From Streptomyces roseicoloratus (GTDB taxonomy: Bacteria > Actinomycetota > Actinomycetes > Streptomycetales > Streptomycetaceae): a stretch of DNA of 64,000 nucleotides. Where the stretch lies: positions 1 through 64,000 of the forward strand of contig NZ_SDOY01000144.1 in assembly GCF_004117935.1 (NCBI RefSeq), given 5' to 3'. A model generated the notes under the pieces. It ran no database searches, was not told the DNA's origin, and saw only the letters and a program-made list of their open reading frames with translations. Below, piece by piece: positions 8,782-17,027 of the stretch. The position numbers and the translations under genes were made by a program. Position 1 is the stretch's first letter, and each line of letters begins with the position of its first letter.

Positions 8782-9675
8782 TCAACCGAGGAAGGAGCCG
8801 ATCCGCGTCCGCAGTGCCGCCGGATCGAGGCCCTGGCCGGCCAGGTGCTCCCCGACCGAGCCGTACCGCCGCAGCTCGCCCCGGCCGATGCCCAGCCCGA
8901 GCACGCGGTGCGGCCGGTCGACGAGCGCGTCGTTCACGGCCGCCGTGGAGGTCCCCGCCAGGTACGGCTCCACCAGGACCACGTCCGCACGCGACCCGGC
9001 GACCGCCCGGCGCAGCGTCGCGCCGTCGAAGGGGCGCACGGTCGTGGCGTACAGGACCGTCACGTCCAGACCCTCGGCCGCGGCCAGTACGGAGTCGAGC
9101 ATGGGGCCCACGGCGACGACGACCCCCCGAGAGCCTTCGCGCAACGTGGTGATCCCGCTCCGGGAGACCGGGTGCGCCGCGGCGTTCGCGTGCACCGACA
9201 GCCTCACGTACACCGACTCGTCGCTCGCGGCGGCCCGGCGCAGCAGCGTCTCCGCCTCGTCCGGGTGGCCGGGCACCTGCACGGTCCAGCCGTCCAGGGT
9301 GTCCATCAGGGCCACGTCACCCGGTGACATGTGGGTGAAGCCGCCGGCGGGCCAGTCGTACGAGCCGCCCGCGCTGACCAGGACGCCGTGCACGCCCTGG
9401 TGCCCGAAGTCCAGCTTCAGCTGCTCGAAGGGCCGCTCCACCAGGAAGCCGGCGAAGGTGTGCATGATCGGCCGCATCCCGGTCAGGGCCATGCCGCCGC
9501 CGACGCCGATGAGCAGCTGCTCCCGGATGCCGACGTTGACGGCCCGCTCGGGATGCCGGTCGAGGGCCTCGCGGAAGCCGTCCTTGCTGATCTCGGCCAG
9601 AACCAGCGCGAGCCGCGGGTCGTCGTCGAGCAGCCGGGAGGTGGTGGCGATGAAACGGTCGCGCATGGTGTCCAT
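8782..9675 (-). CDS. Transketolase, C-terminal (pyrimidine-binding) subunit
   Basis: C-terminal half of a split transketolase, about 297 residues. It carries the pyrimidine-binding domain with the catalytic-glutamate motif (NVGIREQLLIGVGGGMAL) and the transketolase C-terminal domain. The ATG at 9675 is preceded by GAGGAG. It lies about 70 bp downstream of the N-terminal subunit in one operon. Split transketolases transfer two-carbon ketol units with ThDP, and some actinobacterial copies serve special metabolite pathways. Nothing adjacent identifies the sugar or acceptor. Confidence 0.87.
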   Translation of the reverse strand: MDTMRDRFIATTSRLLDDDPRLALVLAEISKDGFREALDRHPERAVNVGIREQLLIGVGGGMALTGMRPIMHTFAGFLVERPFEQLKLDFGHQGVHGVLVSAGGSYDWPAGGFTHMSPGDVALMDTLDGWTVQVPGHPDEAETLLRRAAASDESVYVRLSVHANAAAHPVSRSGITTLREGSRGVVVAVGPMLDSVLAAAEGLDVTVLYATTVRPFDGATLRRAVAGSRADVVLVEPYLAGTSTAAVNDALVDRPHRVLGLGIGRGELRRYGSVGEHLAGQGLDPAALRTRIGSFLG

Positions 9676-9745
9676 GACGGGTTCTCCTCGGAGGTGGCGT
9701 GGTGCGGAAGGGCGAAGAGGGGGAGCGAGGGGAGTTCGGGTGCCC

Positions 9746-10540
9746 TCACTGCTTGGGCTCGACCCGGGCGACGACCACCCGGGGCCGCCCGGGATGCGGG
9801 GCGGTGAAGGCGGCGTACAGCGCCTCGTGATCACGCCCGTCGACGGTCGAGGTGGACCAGCCCGCCGCCTCGAAGCGCGAGGCGATGCCGCCGGGCCGGC
9901 CGTAGCTGGCGGAGCTGTTGTCGATCACCAGGGTGTGCAGCTGCTCGAGCCCGGCGGGGCCGGCGTAGGCGAGTGCCTCGTGGTTGCTGCCCTCGTCCAG
10001 CTCGGCGTCCCCGATCAGCACCCACACCTTCGGATCGGTGAGCCCCTGCGCCCGCAGCCCGAGCACGGTCCCGACGGCCAGCGGCAGCCCGTGCCCCAGC
10101 GACCCGCTGCCGATCTCCACCCCGGGGACCAGCGTCCGGTCCGGGTGGTGCCCGAGCGGCGACTCGTACCCGCCGAACCCGCTCAGCACGTCCTCCTCGA
10201 TGAATCCCTTGTCGGCGAGGACGGCGTAGTACGCCATGGGCCCGTGCCCCTTCGACAGCAGGAATCGGTCCCGCCCCGGATCCCCGGCGGTCGCGGGCGA
10301 CACCCGCAGCACCCGGTCGTAGAGCACCCACAGTGCGTCGAGCGTCGAGGTCGCCGCGGGGGAGTGCTTCTCGTCCCCGGTCATGAGCCCCATGAGCCGA
10401 CCGAGCCGCGCGAGGTCGGCGGTGGCGCCACGGTCCGCGCCGGCGGGCGCGTGGGCAGCGGGCGTCGTGGAGACCGCGTCGGGGGCGTGCGTCGTCGACG
10501 CCGTGTACGTCGTGTACGTCGTGTTGTCCATGACGCACAC
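9746..10540 (-). CDS. Transketolase, N-terminal (ThDP-binding) subunit
   Basis: N-terminal half of a split transketolase, about 264 residues. It shows FLLSKGHGPMAYYAVLADKGF, the GSLGHGLPLAVG loop and a ThDP/metal motif (GDAELDEGSNHEALAYAG...LVIDNSSAS) in which the usual GDG is GDA. Residues 5-40 are a Thr/Ala-rich tail. The GTG at 10540 has GAGG seven bases upstream; the ATG at 10531 is an alternative. A near-perfect MerR/SoxR-type palindrome lies directly upstream and overlaps that ribosome site, so redox- or metal-responsive control is likely. Confidence 0.87.
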   Translation of the reverse strand: MCVMDNTTYTTYTASTTHAPDAVSTTPAAHAPAGADRGATADLARLGRLMGLMTGDEKHSPAATSTLDALWVLYDRVLRVSPATAGDPGRDRFLLSKGHGPMAYYAVLADKGFIEEDVLSGFGGYESPLGHHPDRTLVPGVEIGSGSLGHGLPLAVGTVLGLRAQGLTDPKVWVLIGDAELDEGSNHEALAYAGPAGLEQLHTLVIDNSSASYGRPGGIASRFEAAGWSTSTVDGRDHEALYAAFTAPHPGRPRVVVARVEPKQ

Positions 10541-10546
10541 GGTGCT

Positions 10547-10566
10547 ACCTCAAGCGGACTTGAGGT
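10547..10566 (-). promoter_or_regulatory. MerR/SoxR-type operator in the split-transketolase promoter
   Basis: A perfect palindrome flanks a four-base centre: CCTCAAG-CGGA-CTTGAGG (10548-10565), extended by A and T outside. The arms are identical to the classic SoxR box CCTCAAG..CTTGAGG. On the minus strand it is preceded by TTGACC, which can act as the -35 element, as MerR-family sites normally lie within a long promoter spacer. The palindrome is seen; SoxR or another MerR regulator as the binder is inferred. Confidence 0.65.
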
Positions 10567-10656
10567 CAAGCCGCAAACCGGTTCGTGACCACGCGCGGAA
10601 GTGCGGTATTGTTCTCGTGCACGCCGGGCCGGGGAAACCCCAGGTCAGACGGGCAT

Positions 10657-10730
<74 letters not shown>

Positions 10731-10752
10731 CTCGAAGGAGTCGTAGGTCAGG

Positions 10753-10780
10753 GGCCGTTTCAGAGCGATCTGAGACGGCC
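10753..10780 (+). terminator. tRNA-Pro terminator
   Basis: GGCCGTTTCAGA (10753-10764) and TCTGAGACGGCC (10769-10780) form a 12-base stem with a single G-T pair and a GCGA loop. It is followed by TCTTGATCGTTTT, 23 bp after the tRNA. Confidence 0.8.
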
Positions 10781-10849
10781 TCTTGATCGTTTTCGGGGAC
10801 CTGCTGGGGCCCGCCGGGGAGCACCCGTCCTGACCGTTTCTCCTCGGCC

Positions 10850-11506
10850 TCAGGCGGGGGCGCTCCAGTCGAAGGGGAAGTACTTGCTCGACTTCCCGGT
10901 GCGTTCCCAGGAGAAGCCGAACGCGTCGGCGCGGTCGAGGGTGGCCCGGCCCCATGTGGCGACCTGGCCCGGTCCCACCTCGGCGCCGGGGGCGTTGTGG
11001 ACCTGGACGCGGGTGCCTTCCGGCGTCGTCGGGCCGGTGAGGGCCTCCGCGGTCGCCGTGACCCGGCCGGGGATCTCGGCCCGCCAGGTGGCGAGGTCCT
11101 CGTCGACCTCCACGTGGATGGGCGCGACGTCCATGCCCCGCATCTCGGGGTGGAACATCGCCCCGAACTCCGCCGGCCATCCGCCGGCCTCTCCGCCGAA
11201 GATCGCACCGAGTGCGGCGCGCTGCTCGTCGTCGGCGCGTTCGTCGAGGAAGACCGCGGCGAACGGATCGGTATGCGTCCCTGCCCATGGGTTGCCTTCG
11301 AAGGAGCCGAGCATCAGGACGTTGAGGTCGTCGAGCCGGACGTCGCCGAAGTTGCCTTCCCGGATGTGCCAGACCAGGACGCCCTCGCAGTCGCCGTAGG
11401 TCGGGGGCTGCGCGAAGGTGCACGGGCAGGGAATGGCGCACTTGCACACGTCGAACCAGTCGCCGGCCAGGTGCCAGCGCGTGCCGGGGGTGGCCTGCTG
11501 AGTCAT
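10850..11506 (-). CDS. DUF1326-family protein
   Basis: DUF1326 protein of about 218 residues with the family's N-terminal cysteine cluster WFDVCKCAIPCPC and a following GDCEGVLVW segment, which look like a metal or redox site. No signal peptide. The ATG at 11506 has GGAGG seven bases upstream. The next gene upstream encodes a DUF2182 membrane protein; these two families often sit together, which suggests a shared role, perhaps in metal handling. Function is not established. Confidence 0.85.
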   Translation of the reverse strand: MTQQATPGTRWHLAGDWFDVCKCAIPCPCTFAQPPTYGDCEGVLVWHIREGNFGDVRLDDLNVLMLGSFEGNPWAGTHTDPFAAVFLDERADDEQRAALGAIFGGEAGGWPAEFGAMFHPEMRGMDVAPIHVEVDEDLATWRAEIPGRVTATAEALTGPTTPEGTRVQVHNAPGAEVGPGQVATWGRATLDRADAFGFSWERTGKSSKYFPFDWSAPA

Positions 11507-11678
11507 CTCACTGCCTCCAGCCGAGCCCCGGGGGCTCACTCGGAGTGGCCGGACCGCGGGTTCCGAGCCCGTTCCCGGGAACGGAAGACGGTCTCCCTTC
11601 CAGCTTGCACCTCCCGGCCCGGTCAGGGAACCGCCCGGGCGGGTCGGCTCACCGTCCGGGCGGGGTCCGGCCCGTCGG

Positions 11679-12515
11679 TCACATGGGGTCCATGGACGGC
11701 ATCGAGCCCTCGAGCCCCGGCAGCATCCAGTCCTGGAAGGGTGCGAGCACCGCCAGGACGAGGAAGGCGACGCCCACCACGCCGCTGAGGAGGACGCCGC
11801 GGGACCACAGCTTCTCCACGAAGATCACCACGGCCAGTCCGGCCATCGCCGCCACGTTCATCACGCCGAGCGGCACGAAGACCGCCATCAGCCCGGCGCA
11901 GCAGCCGACGCAGTACGCGCCGTGGTGGACGCCCACCCGCAGGTCCCGGGCCGGCCGCCGGAAGCCGGAGTAGCGCACCAGATGGCTCAGCGGGTCGCGG
12001 CAGTGCCGCAGGCAGACGTTCTTGAGGGGGCCGAGCTGATAGAGGCCGGCGAGCAGGAAGGCGACCGCGCCGATCCAGCGGCCGGCGGTGGGGTGGTCGT
12101 CCACCAGGTCCCCGGTGAAGGCGAGGGCCGCATAAGCGAGCAGTCCGAAGGCCGTCCACACCAGCAGATATCCGGCCACGAACTCGGCGGTGCGGCCCGC
12201 CCGGTTCCAGCCGGAGGACTGCCGGCCGATCCCGCGTACCCAGGTGAGGGCCACCGGCGCCATCGACGGCAGCATCATCGCTGCCATCATCGTCACCCAC
12301 AGCAGCAGGAACAGGGGGAGCGCCATCCCCATGGTGCCGGGCTCGACGCCCATGTCCTCGGCCTGCCGGACGGTCAGCACCCAGGCGGGCACCGCGATCA
12401 GCACGACGACGATCCAGGCGGCCGCCAGATCCCGCGTGGGCAGCAGACCCCCACCGGCTCCGGTCGGGGCGGCCGACCGGGCGGGTACGAAGGAGGAGAG
12501 CCGGCGGCGACGCAT
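11679..12515 (-). CDS. DUF2182-family integral membrane protein
   Basis: Multi-pass membrane protein of about 278 residues with six or seven hydrophobic helices (AAWIVVVLIAVPAWVLTV, ALPLFLLLWVTMMAAMMLPSM, FVAGYLLVWTAFGLLAYA and others). It has the family's MMAAMMLPSM stretch and Cys/His-rich loops (NVCLRHCRDPL, HHGAYCVGCCAGLMAVF) that could bind metal. GGGAGA precedes the ATG at 12515. It lies 172 bp upstream of the DUF1326 gene on the same strand. Copper is a reasonable guess for the ligand, but nothing here proves it. Confidence 0.82.
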   Translation of the reverse strand: MRRRRLSSFVPARSAAPTGAGGGLLPTRDLAAAWIVVVLIAVPAWVLTVRQAEDMGVEPGTMGMALPLFLLLWVTMMAAMMLPSMAPVALTWVRGIGRQSSGWNRAGRTAEFVAGYLLVWTAFGLLAYAALAFTGDLVDDHPTAGRWIGAVAFLLAGLYQLGPLKNVCLRHCRDPLSHLVRYSGFRRPARDLRVGVHHGAYCVGCCAGLMAVFVPLGVMNVAAMAGLAVVIFVEKLWSRGVLLSGVVGVAFLVLAVLAPFQDWMLPGLEGSMPSMDPM

Positions 12516-12894
12516 CGGGTGTCTCCCTGAGAGGTCTCCCTGCGGCCGATTTCCAGCGGCTGTTTCCAGGGCTGTTTCCAGAACAGCACACGTCCCCCGG
12601 CGACGCGACCGTTCGGCGCGTGGGCGTTCCCCGCCGCCCGCCGGACGGCCGCCGATCATCGGGCGCGCAGGTCGGACGGCGTTCCCGCGTGATCACCGAC
12701 GGCGGCGGTCCGTACGCCCGCGCGTGGGGCGAAGATCGGACGATCGTCGTCCGTGTCCGGTCATGGGTACGGATCGGGCCACCGCGGCAGGTTTGGGGCA
12801 TCCTCCCGAGGGAATGGACGGCGGTCAGTGGCACGGGCAATTTCAGTCGCGCCGTCGAACTGATGGCTGATTCTGAGGGGGAGGTGGAGTGACC
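12516..12894. other. Divergent intergenic region (DUF2182 / terpene synthase)
   Basis: About 380 bp holding the promoters of the leftward DUF1326/DUF2182 pair and the rightward terpene synthase. GATCGGACGATCGTCGTCCG around 12734 has partial dyad symmetry. No gene and no clear tandem repeats are seen. Confidence 0.35.
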
Positions 12895-13989
12895 ATGACC
12901 ATGCCCGCAATCGAGCTCCCCGAGTTGTGGATGCCTCATCCGCTGCGGATCAATCCGCACCTGCCCGGTCTGCGCGCCGAGAGCGAGACCTGGGCGCGCG
13001 AGATGGGCATGCTGGGCGGCGAGGAGGGGTGGCCGGATGGGCGGCCCGACGGGCGGCCGGAGGGGCCGGACCGCCGCGCGATCTGGACCGGGCCCCAGTT
13101 CCGGGCCATGACGGTCGACCAGCTCACCGCGTGGACGCTTCCCGACGCGGCGCCGGACGCCCTCCGGCTGAACCACCGCTTCAACATCTGGGCGCTGGCC
13201 TGGGACGACTACTTCGCCAACGCCTTCAAACGCACGGGTGACTTCCAGGGCGCCCTGGAGTTCACTGCCCGGCTCCACGCCTTCCTGCGGCCCGAGCGGG
13301 ACGCGCGGCTGCCGGAGCCGGTGAACGCCGTCGAACGGGGCATCGCGGACCTCCAGCAGCACCTGTTCCCGCCGAGGCTGGCGCACTGGCGGCAGCCGTT
13401 CAACCAGGCCCTCGCGCGCTACGTCGACGCCGGGGTCCGGGAACTCGCCAACAGCCGCGCCGGACGGGTGCCCCACCTGATCGACTACGCGCCCTTCCGG
13501 CGCGACAGTTTCGCCGCCCACACCGCGCCGTACTCCGTCGAACTCGCCACGGGCGCGCGAATACCCGAGCGGGTCCGGCACAGCCGCACCGTCCAGGGCC
13601 TGCTGGACGCCTTCATGGACGTCATGGGACTGGCCAACGACATCGCCTCCTACGAACGGGAGGTCCACGAGGAACGCGACGTCAACAACCTCGTCGTGGT
13701 CATCGCCGCGTCCATGGGCATCCCCCTCCACGAGGCCGTGCCCGCCGCCGTGCACATGGTGAACTCGCGCATGCGCGACTTCGAGGATCTCCGCCAGGGC
13801 GAAATCCCGCTGCTGGCCCGCCAGTTCGGATTACGGCACGACGAGCGGGCCCAGCTCGACACCTGGATCGGCGGCGCCTGCGGATTCCTCTCCGGCCTCC
13901 ACGCCTGGTACACCGGCGCTCCCCGCTACGCCGAGGAACGATGCGAAGGGGGCACCGGCCTGTGCGCCCCGGCACCCCCTTCGCTCTAG
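12895..13989 (+). CDS. Class I terpene synthase (sesquiterpene-cyclase-like)
   Basis: Terpene cyclase of about 364 residues. The N-terminal segment PELWMPHPLRINPHLPGL matches the geosmin/germacradienol-like family. The first metal motif is reduced to DDYFANAF, with no acid at the fifth position. The second, NDIASYEREVHEE, is a complete NSE motif. PRYAEE near the C terminus may supply the RY pair. The GTG six bases before the chosen ATG is an alternative start; GGAGG precedes both. It converges on a P450 gene, which might oxidise the product, but that P450 belongs to a conservon operon. Product unknown. Confidence 0.85.
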   Translation: MTMPAIELPELWMPHPLRINPHLPGLRAESETWAREMGMLGGEEGWPDGRPDGRPEGPDRRAIWTGPQFRAMTVDQLTAWTLPDAAPDALRLNHRFNIWALAWDDYFANAFKRTGDFQGALEFTARLHAFLRPERDARLPEPVNAVERGIADLQQHLFPPRLAHWRQPFNQALARYVDAGVRELANSRAGRVPHLIDYAPFRRDSFAAHTAPYSVELATGARIPERVRHSRTVQGLLDAFMDVMGLANDIASYEREVHEERDVNNLVVVIAASMGIPLHEAVPAAVHMVNSRMRDFEDLRQGEIPLLARQFGLRHDERAQLDTWIGGACGFLSGLHAWYTGAPRYAEERCEGGTGLCAPAPPSL

Positions 13990-13998
13990 ACCGCTTCC

Positions 13999-14039
13999 TC
14001 CGGACCGTGCCGGACTCCGGGAGCCCGGCACGATCCGGA
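13999..14039. terminator. Bidirectional terminator between terpene synthase and P450
   Basis: Fifteen-base arms TCCGGACCGTGCCGG (13999-14013) and CCGGCACGATCCGGA (14025-14039) pair with one mismatch around an 11-base loop, 10 bp after the terpene synthase stop and between two convergent genes. Confidence 0.7.
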
Positions 14040-14118
14040 AGGGACGGCCCGGTCCCACGCGTCCCACCGGGACCACGCGGCACTCCAGGCCGTCACGGCC
14101 CCCTCGTACCGCCGGACC

Positions 14119-15651
14119 CTAACGCCTCCGCAGGAGGCGCCCGAGACGCCTCCACCACCGGGGGCGCACCTCAGTGCGCCCGGCGGTCCCGGGACCGGCC
14201 GCCGGCACGGTCCCGGACGCTCCGGCCGAGGGCGCGGACACCGGGGATCCGGCCGCCGGCTCCGCCGGTCCGGCCGCCCGGGCGGTCTCCGTCGGGGCGG
14301 CCGTCGCGGGCCTTCCGACGGTCCGCGGCGGCGGGGCCGGCAGCGGCGCCGGGAGCTGTGCGCCCCGCGGCGGCCGGGGGGCGAACGACACCGGAAGCGC
14401 CGTCAGGTGCCGGGCCCAGGTGGAGGAGCGCCAGGTGAGCCGCTCCTCGGGAACGGCCAGGACGATGTCCGGAAGCCGGGTGAGCAGGATGTCGATGCCG
14501 GTGTCGGCGATGATGCGGCCGATGTCCTGCCCCGGACACTCGTGGCTGCCCGCGCTGAAGGACAGGTGGGCCCGGTTGTGGTGCACCGGGGTCGCGGGGT
14601 CCGGGCGGATCGTCTCGTCGACGTTCCCGGCGGCGAGGCCGAGCAGGAGCATGTCCCCGGCCTTGATGTGCTGCCCGCCGAGCGTGGTGTCCCCGTTCGC
14701 GAAGCGCGCGGGACACACCATCAGCGGGGGCTCGTCCCACAGCACCTGCTCCACGGCCTCGGGCAGGGTCATCTGGCCGCCGGCGAGCGAGCCGCGGAAC
14801 CGCGGGTCGGTGACCACCATCCGCAGGACGTTCGACATGAGGTTGGCCGTGGTCTCGTAGCCCGCGAGCAGGACGAGGCGCAGGTGCTGCATCACCTCCT
14901 CGTCGGTGAGGTTCGCCGGGTGGGCGAGCAGGGCGGAGGCGATGTCGTGCCCCGGGCTCCGCTTCTTGTCCCGGACGATCTGCTCGAGGCTCTCGATCAC
15001 GAGCGCGTTGCTGGCGAGCGAGGTCTCGGTGGCCTTGAACAGGTCGCGGGCGGCGTGCACGAGCCGCGGCGCGCCCTCCTCGGACATGCCGAGGAGGTGG
15101 GTGAGGGTGAGCATGGGCAGCTGCTCGGTGAACCGGTCGACGAGCTCGGCCTCGCCCTTTTCGCAGAAGGAGTCGATCAGTTCGTGCGCGAAGCGGTTGA
15201 TGTGGCGTCGCAGGCCCCGGTGGTCGAACTGGTCGAGCGAGGCCGTGACCGCGCCGCGCAGCCGCTGGTGCTCCTCGCCGTCCGCGTTCACGCAGTCCGG
15301 GCGCCAGCCGATCATGGGCACCAGTGGCGAGGTCTCGGCGTCGATCTCACCGCTCGTCCAGCCGTGCCAGATCCGCGGGTCGCGCGAGAACTGGGTGGAG
15401 CGGGTGGCCACGTCACGGTTCTCGGTGTAGCCGAGCACGAGCCAGGCGCGGACGTCCCCTTCGAGCAGGACGGGCGCCACCGGGCCGTGGGCGGCGCGGA
15501 GTTCCTCGTACAGACCCATCGGGTCGGTCTCCGCGAGGGGGCCGTGGAGCCGGGTCCGTCCGCCGGGGCCGGTGGCCGCGTGCGCCGGGCAGCCCGGCGG
15601 CGGCACGAGCCCGGATGCCCCGGCGGCGTGTTCGGAGGAGGGAAGGGTCAT
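14119..15651 (-). CDS. CYP157-like cytochrome P450 lacking EXXR, conservon 2
   Basis: P450 of about 510 residues, last gene of conservon 2; its ATG overlaps the cvnD stop. The I-helix AGYETTANL and heme loop FSAGSHECPGQ are normal. The K-helix motif that is EXXR in almost all P450s reads EQVLWDEPP, so the expected Glu/Arg pair is absent. This matches the CYP157 family, known to lack EXXR and to occur in conservons. After the P450 domain comes a Pro/Ala-rich linker of about 90 residues ending in a cationic aromatic tail (RPRWWRRLGRLLRRR), possibly for membrane contact. Substrate unknown. Confidence 0.88.
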   Translation of the reverse strand: MTLPSSEHAAGASGLVPPPGCPAHAATGPGGRTRLHGPLAETDPMGLYEELRAAHGPVAPVLLEGDVRAWLVLGYTENRDVATRSTQFSRDPRIWHGWTSGEIDAETSPLVPMIGWRPDCVNADGEEHQRLRGAVTASLDQFDHRGLRRHINRFAHELIDSFCEKGEAELVDRFTEQLPMLTLTHLLGMSEEGAPRLVHAARDLFKATETSLASNALVIESLEQIVRDKKRSPGHDIASALLAHPANLTDEEVMQHLRLVLLAGYETTANLMSNVLRMVVTDPRFRGSLAGGQMTLPEAVEQVLWDEPPLMVCPARFANGDTTLGGQHIKAGDMLLLGLAAGNVDETIRPDPATPVHHNRAHLSFSAGSHECPGQDIGRIIADTGIDILLTRLPDIVLAVPEERLTWRSSTWARHLTALPVSFAPRPPRGAQLPAPLPAPPPRTVGRPATAAPTETARAAGPAEPAAGSPVSAPSAGASGTVPAAGPGTAGRTEVRPRWWRRLGRLLRRR

Positions 15652-16271
15652 GCGGACTCCTGGGCGGCGAGGGTGCACAGGTAGACCATCAGCTCGAGCA
15701 GGGCGTCCCGGCAGGACGCCCGGTCGCGCGCGTCACAGGTGACGATGGGGACGGAATCGCTGAGGGCCAGGGCCGTGCGCAGTTCTGGTACGGGGTAGTG
15801 CGGTGCCTCCGGGAAGGCGTTGACGGCCACGACGAACGGGACGCGGCGGTCCTCGAGCCGGGTGACGACCTCGAAGCAGACCTCGATCCTGCGGGTGTCG
15901 ACGAGGACCACGGCACCGAGCGCGCCTTCGAAGATCCCGTTCCACAGGAACCAGAAGCGCTCCTGCCCGGGCGTCCCGAACAGGTAGAGCACCAGCTCCT
16001 CGTTGATGCTGATGCGGCCGAAGTCCATCGCGACGGTCGTGGTGTTCTTGCCAGCGGCGCCGGGATTGTGGTCGATGCCGACGCCGGCCTGGGTCATGGT
16101 CTCCTCGGTGGTGAGCGGAGGGATCTCGCTCACCGCGCCGACCATGGTCGTCTTGCCGACGCCGAAGCCGCCGACGACGACGACCTTGACGCCCCTGGCG
16201 CTGTGCGGCAGCAGCAGGTCGGGGTCGCGCGGGCCTGCCTTGGGCGGCGCGTCAGAGTTTGCGTAGTCCAT
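15648..16271 (-). CDS. cvnD: Conservon small GTPase CvnD (conservon 2)
   Basis: Ras-like GTPase of about 207 residues with P-loop GGFGVGKTT, NTTTVAMDFGRI switch and FGTPGQERFWFLWNGIFEGA. The G4 loop reads VAVNAFPEA: the Asp that normally reads guanine is replaced, unlike the copy in conservon 1 (NEFD). The gene overlaps cvnC by 20 bases and the P450 gene by 3, so all conservon 2 members are coupled. Confidence 0.9.
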   Translation of the reverse strand: MDYANSDAPPKAGPRDPDLLLPHSARGVKVVVVGGFGVGKTTMVGAVSEIPPLTTEETMTQAGVGIDHNPGAAGKNTTTVAMDFGRISINEELVLYLFGTPGQERFWFLWNGIFEGALGAVVLVDTRRIEVCFEVVTRLEDRRVPFVVAVNAFPEAPHYPVPELRTALALSDSVPIVTCDARDRASCRDALLELMVYLCTLAAQESA

Positions 16272-16608
16272 GGATCACCGCCTCCAGGAGGCCGCGGTCC
16301 GGGTAGGCCGCGACGGGCACGGGTGCGATCGCCTCCACGTGTTCGTCGGCGACGAGCTGGGACAGCAGCACGGTGACGACGCTGAACGGGAGGGTCAGGT
16401 AGGCCGACACCTCGGCCACCGACAGCGGGTACTGGCACATCGAGAGAATGGCGGCCGGTTCGGGCGACATCGACGGTTCCGGTTCGGACCTCGACGCGAT
16501 CAGGGTGACGAGGTCGAAGCTCTTGGCCGAGGAGTCAGCGCCACCGGTGATGACGTAGAGCGGGACGGGCTGGGCCTCGTCCCAGGGATCCTGGTTCTCC
16601 GACGTCAC
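16252..16608 (-). CDS. cvnC: Conservon DUF742 protein CvnC (conservon 2)
   Basis: DUF742 protein of about 118 residues (VPLYVITGGADSSAKSFDLVTLI...LSVAEVSAYLTLPFSVVTVLLSQLVADEHVEAIAP). The GTG start overlaps the cvnB stop in a GTGA. It lacks the usual RPYxxTxGR opening of many DUF742 proteins, having instead VPLYVITGG, so it is a diverged member. Confidence 0.88.
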   Translation of the reverse strand: MTSENQDPWDEAQPVPLYVITGGADSSAKSFDLVTLIASRSEPEPSMSPEPAAILSMCQYPLSVAEVSAYLTLPFSVVTVLLSQLVADEHVEAIAPVPVAAYPDRGLLEAVIHGLRKL

Positions 16609-17027
16609 ATCGCCTGCCGGATGTCATCTCGGGGCGGACTGGTCATGTTCCTGCCGATCCTGGCCACGAGGGTGCGCATGCGGTCGCCGAGCAGCCCGGC
16701 GTCCACCTCCGGGTCGGCGAGCACCGCGAGGTACGCGCCGGGGCCGGCCGCCATCAGGGAGAAGTAGCCGGCGTCGGCCTCGATCCCGACCATGTGCGTC
16801 GAGCCGTCCCCGTGCGGGAACATCTGGGCGATGGCCCGGGCCAGGCTCTGGATGCCGGAACAGGCGGCGGCGATGGCGTCGGCCTTGTCGGGAGCCGTCT
16901 CGGCCTGGCCGATGCACAGGCCGTCCGAGGAGAGGACGACGACGTGTCGTACGTACGGGACGCCGCCCACGAGCTCCTTGAGCATCCAGTCAATGTTGGG
17001 CAGTGGCTGCATGTTAGTCGACCTCAT
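16605..17027 (-). CDS. cvnB: Conservon roadblock/LC7 protein CvnB (conservon 2)
   Basis: Roadblock/LC7 protein of about 140 residues (PNIDWMLKELVGGVPYVRHVVVLSSDGLCIGQAE...YLAVLADPEVDAGLLGDRM). The ATG at 17027 lies inside the 3' end of cvnA; an ATG five codons later at 17012 is also possible. By family knowledge it forms a complex with the CvnD GTPase. Confidence 0.9.
   Translation of the reverse strand: MRSTNMQPLPNIDWMLKELVGGVPYVRHVVVLSSDGLCIGQAETAPDKADAIAAACSGIQSLARAIAQMFPHGDGSTHMVGIEADAGYFSLMAAGPGAYLAVLADPEVDAGLLGDRMRTLVARIGRNMTSPPRDDIRQAM

Noticed and set aside
8411..8785. 124-codon minus-strand ORF upstream of the ACAD gene
   Set aside because: No ribosome site, low-complexity Arg/Pro content, and it crosses the probable promoter of the ACAD gene.
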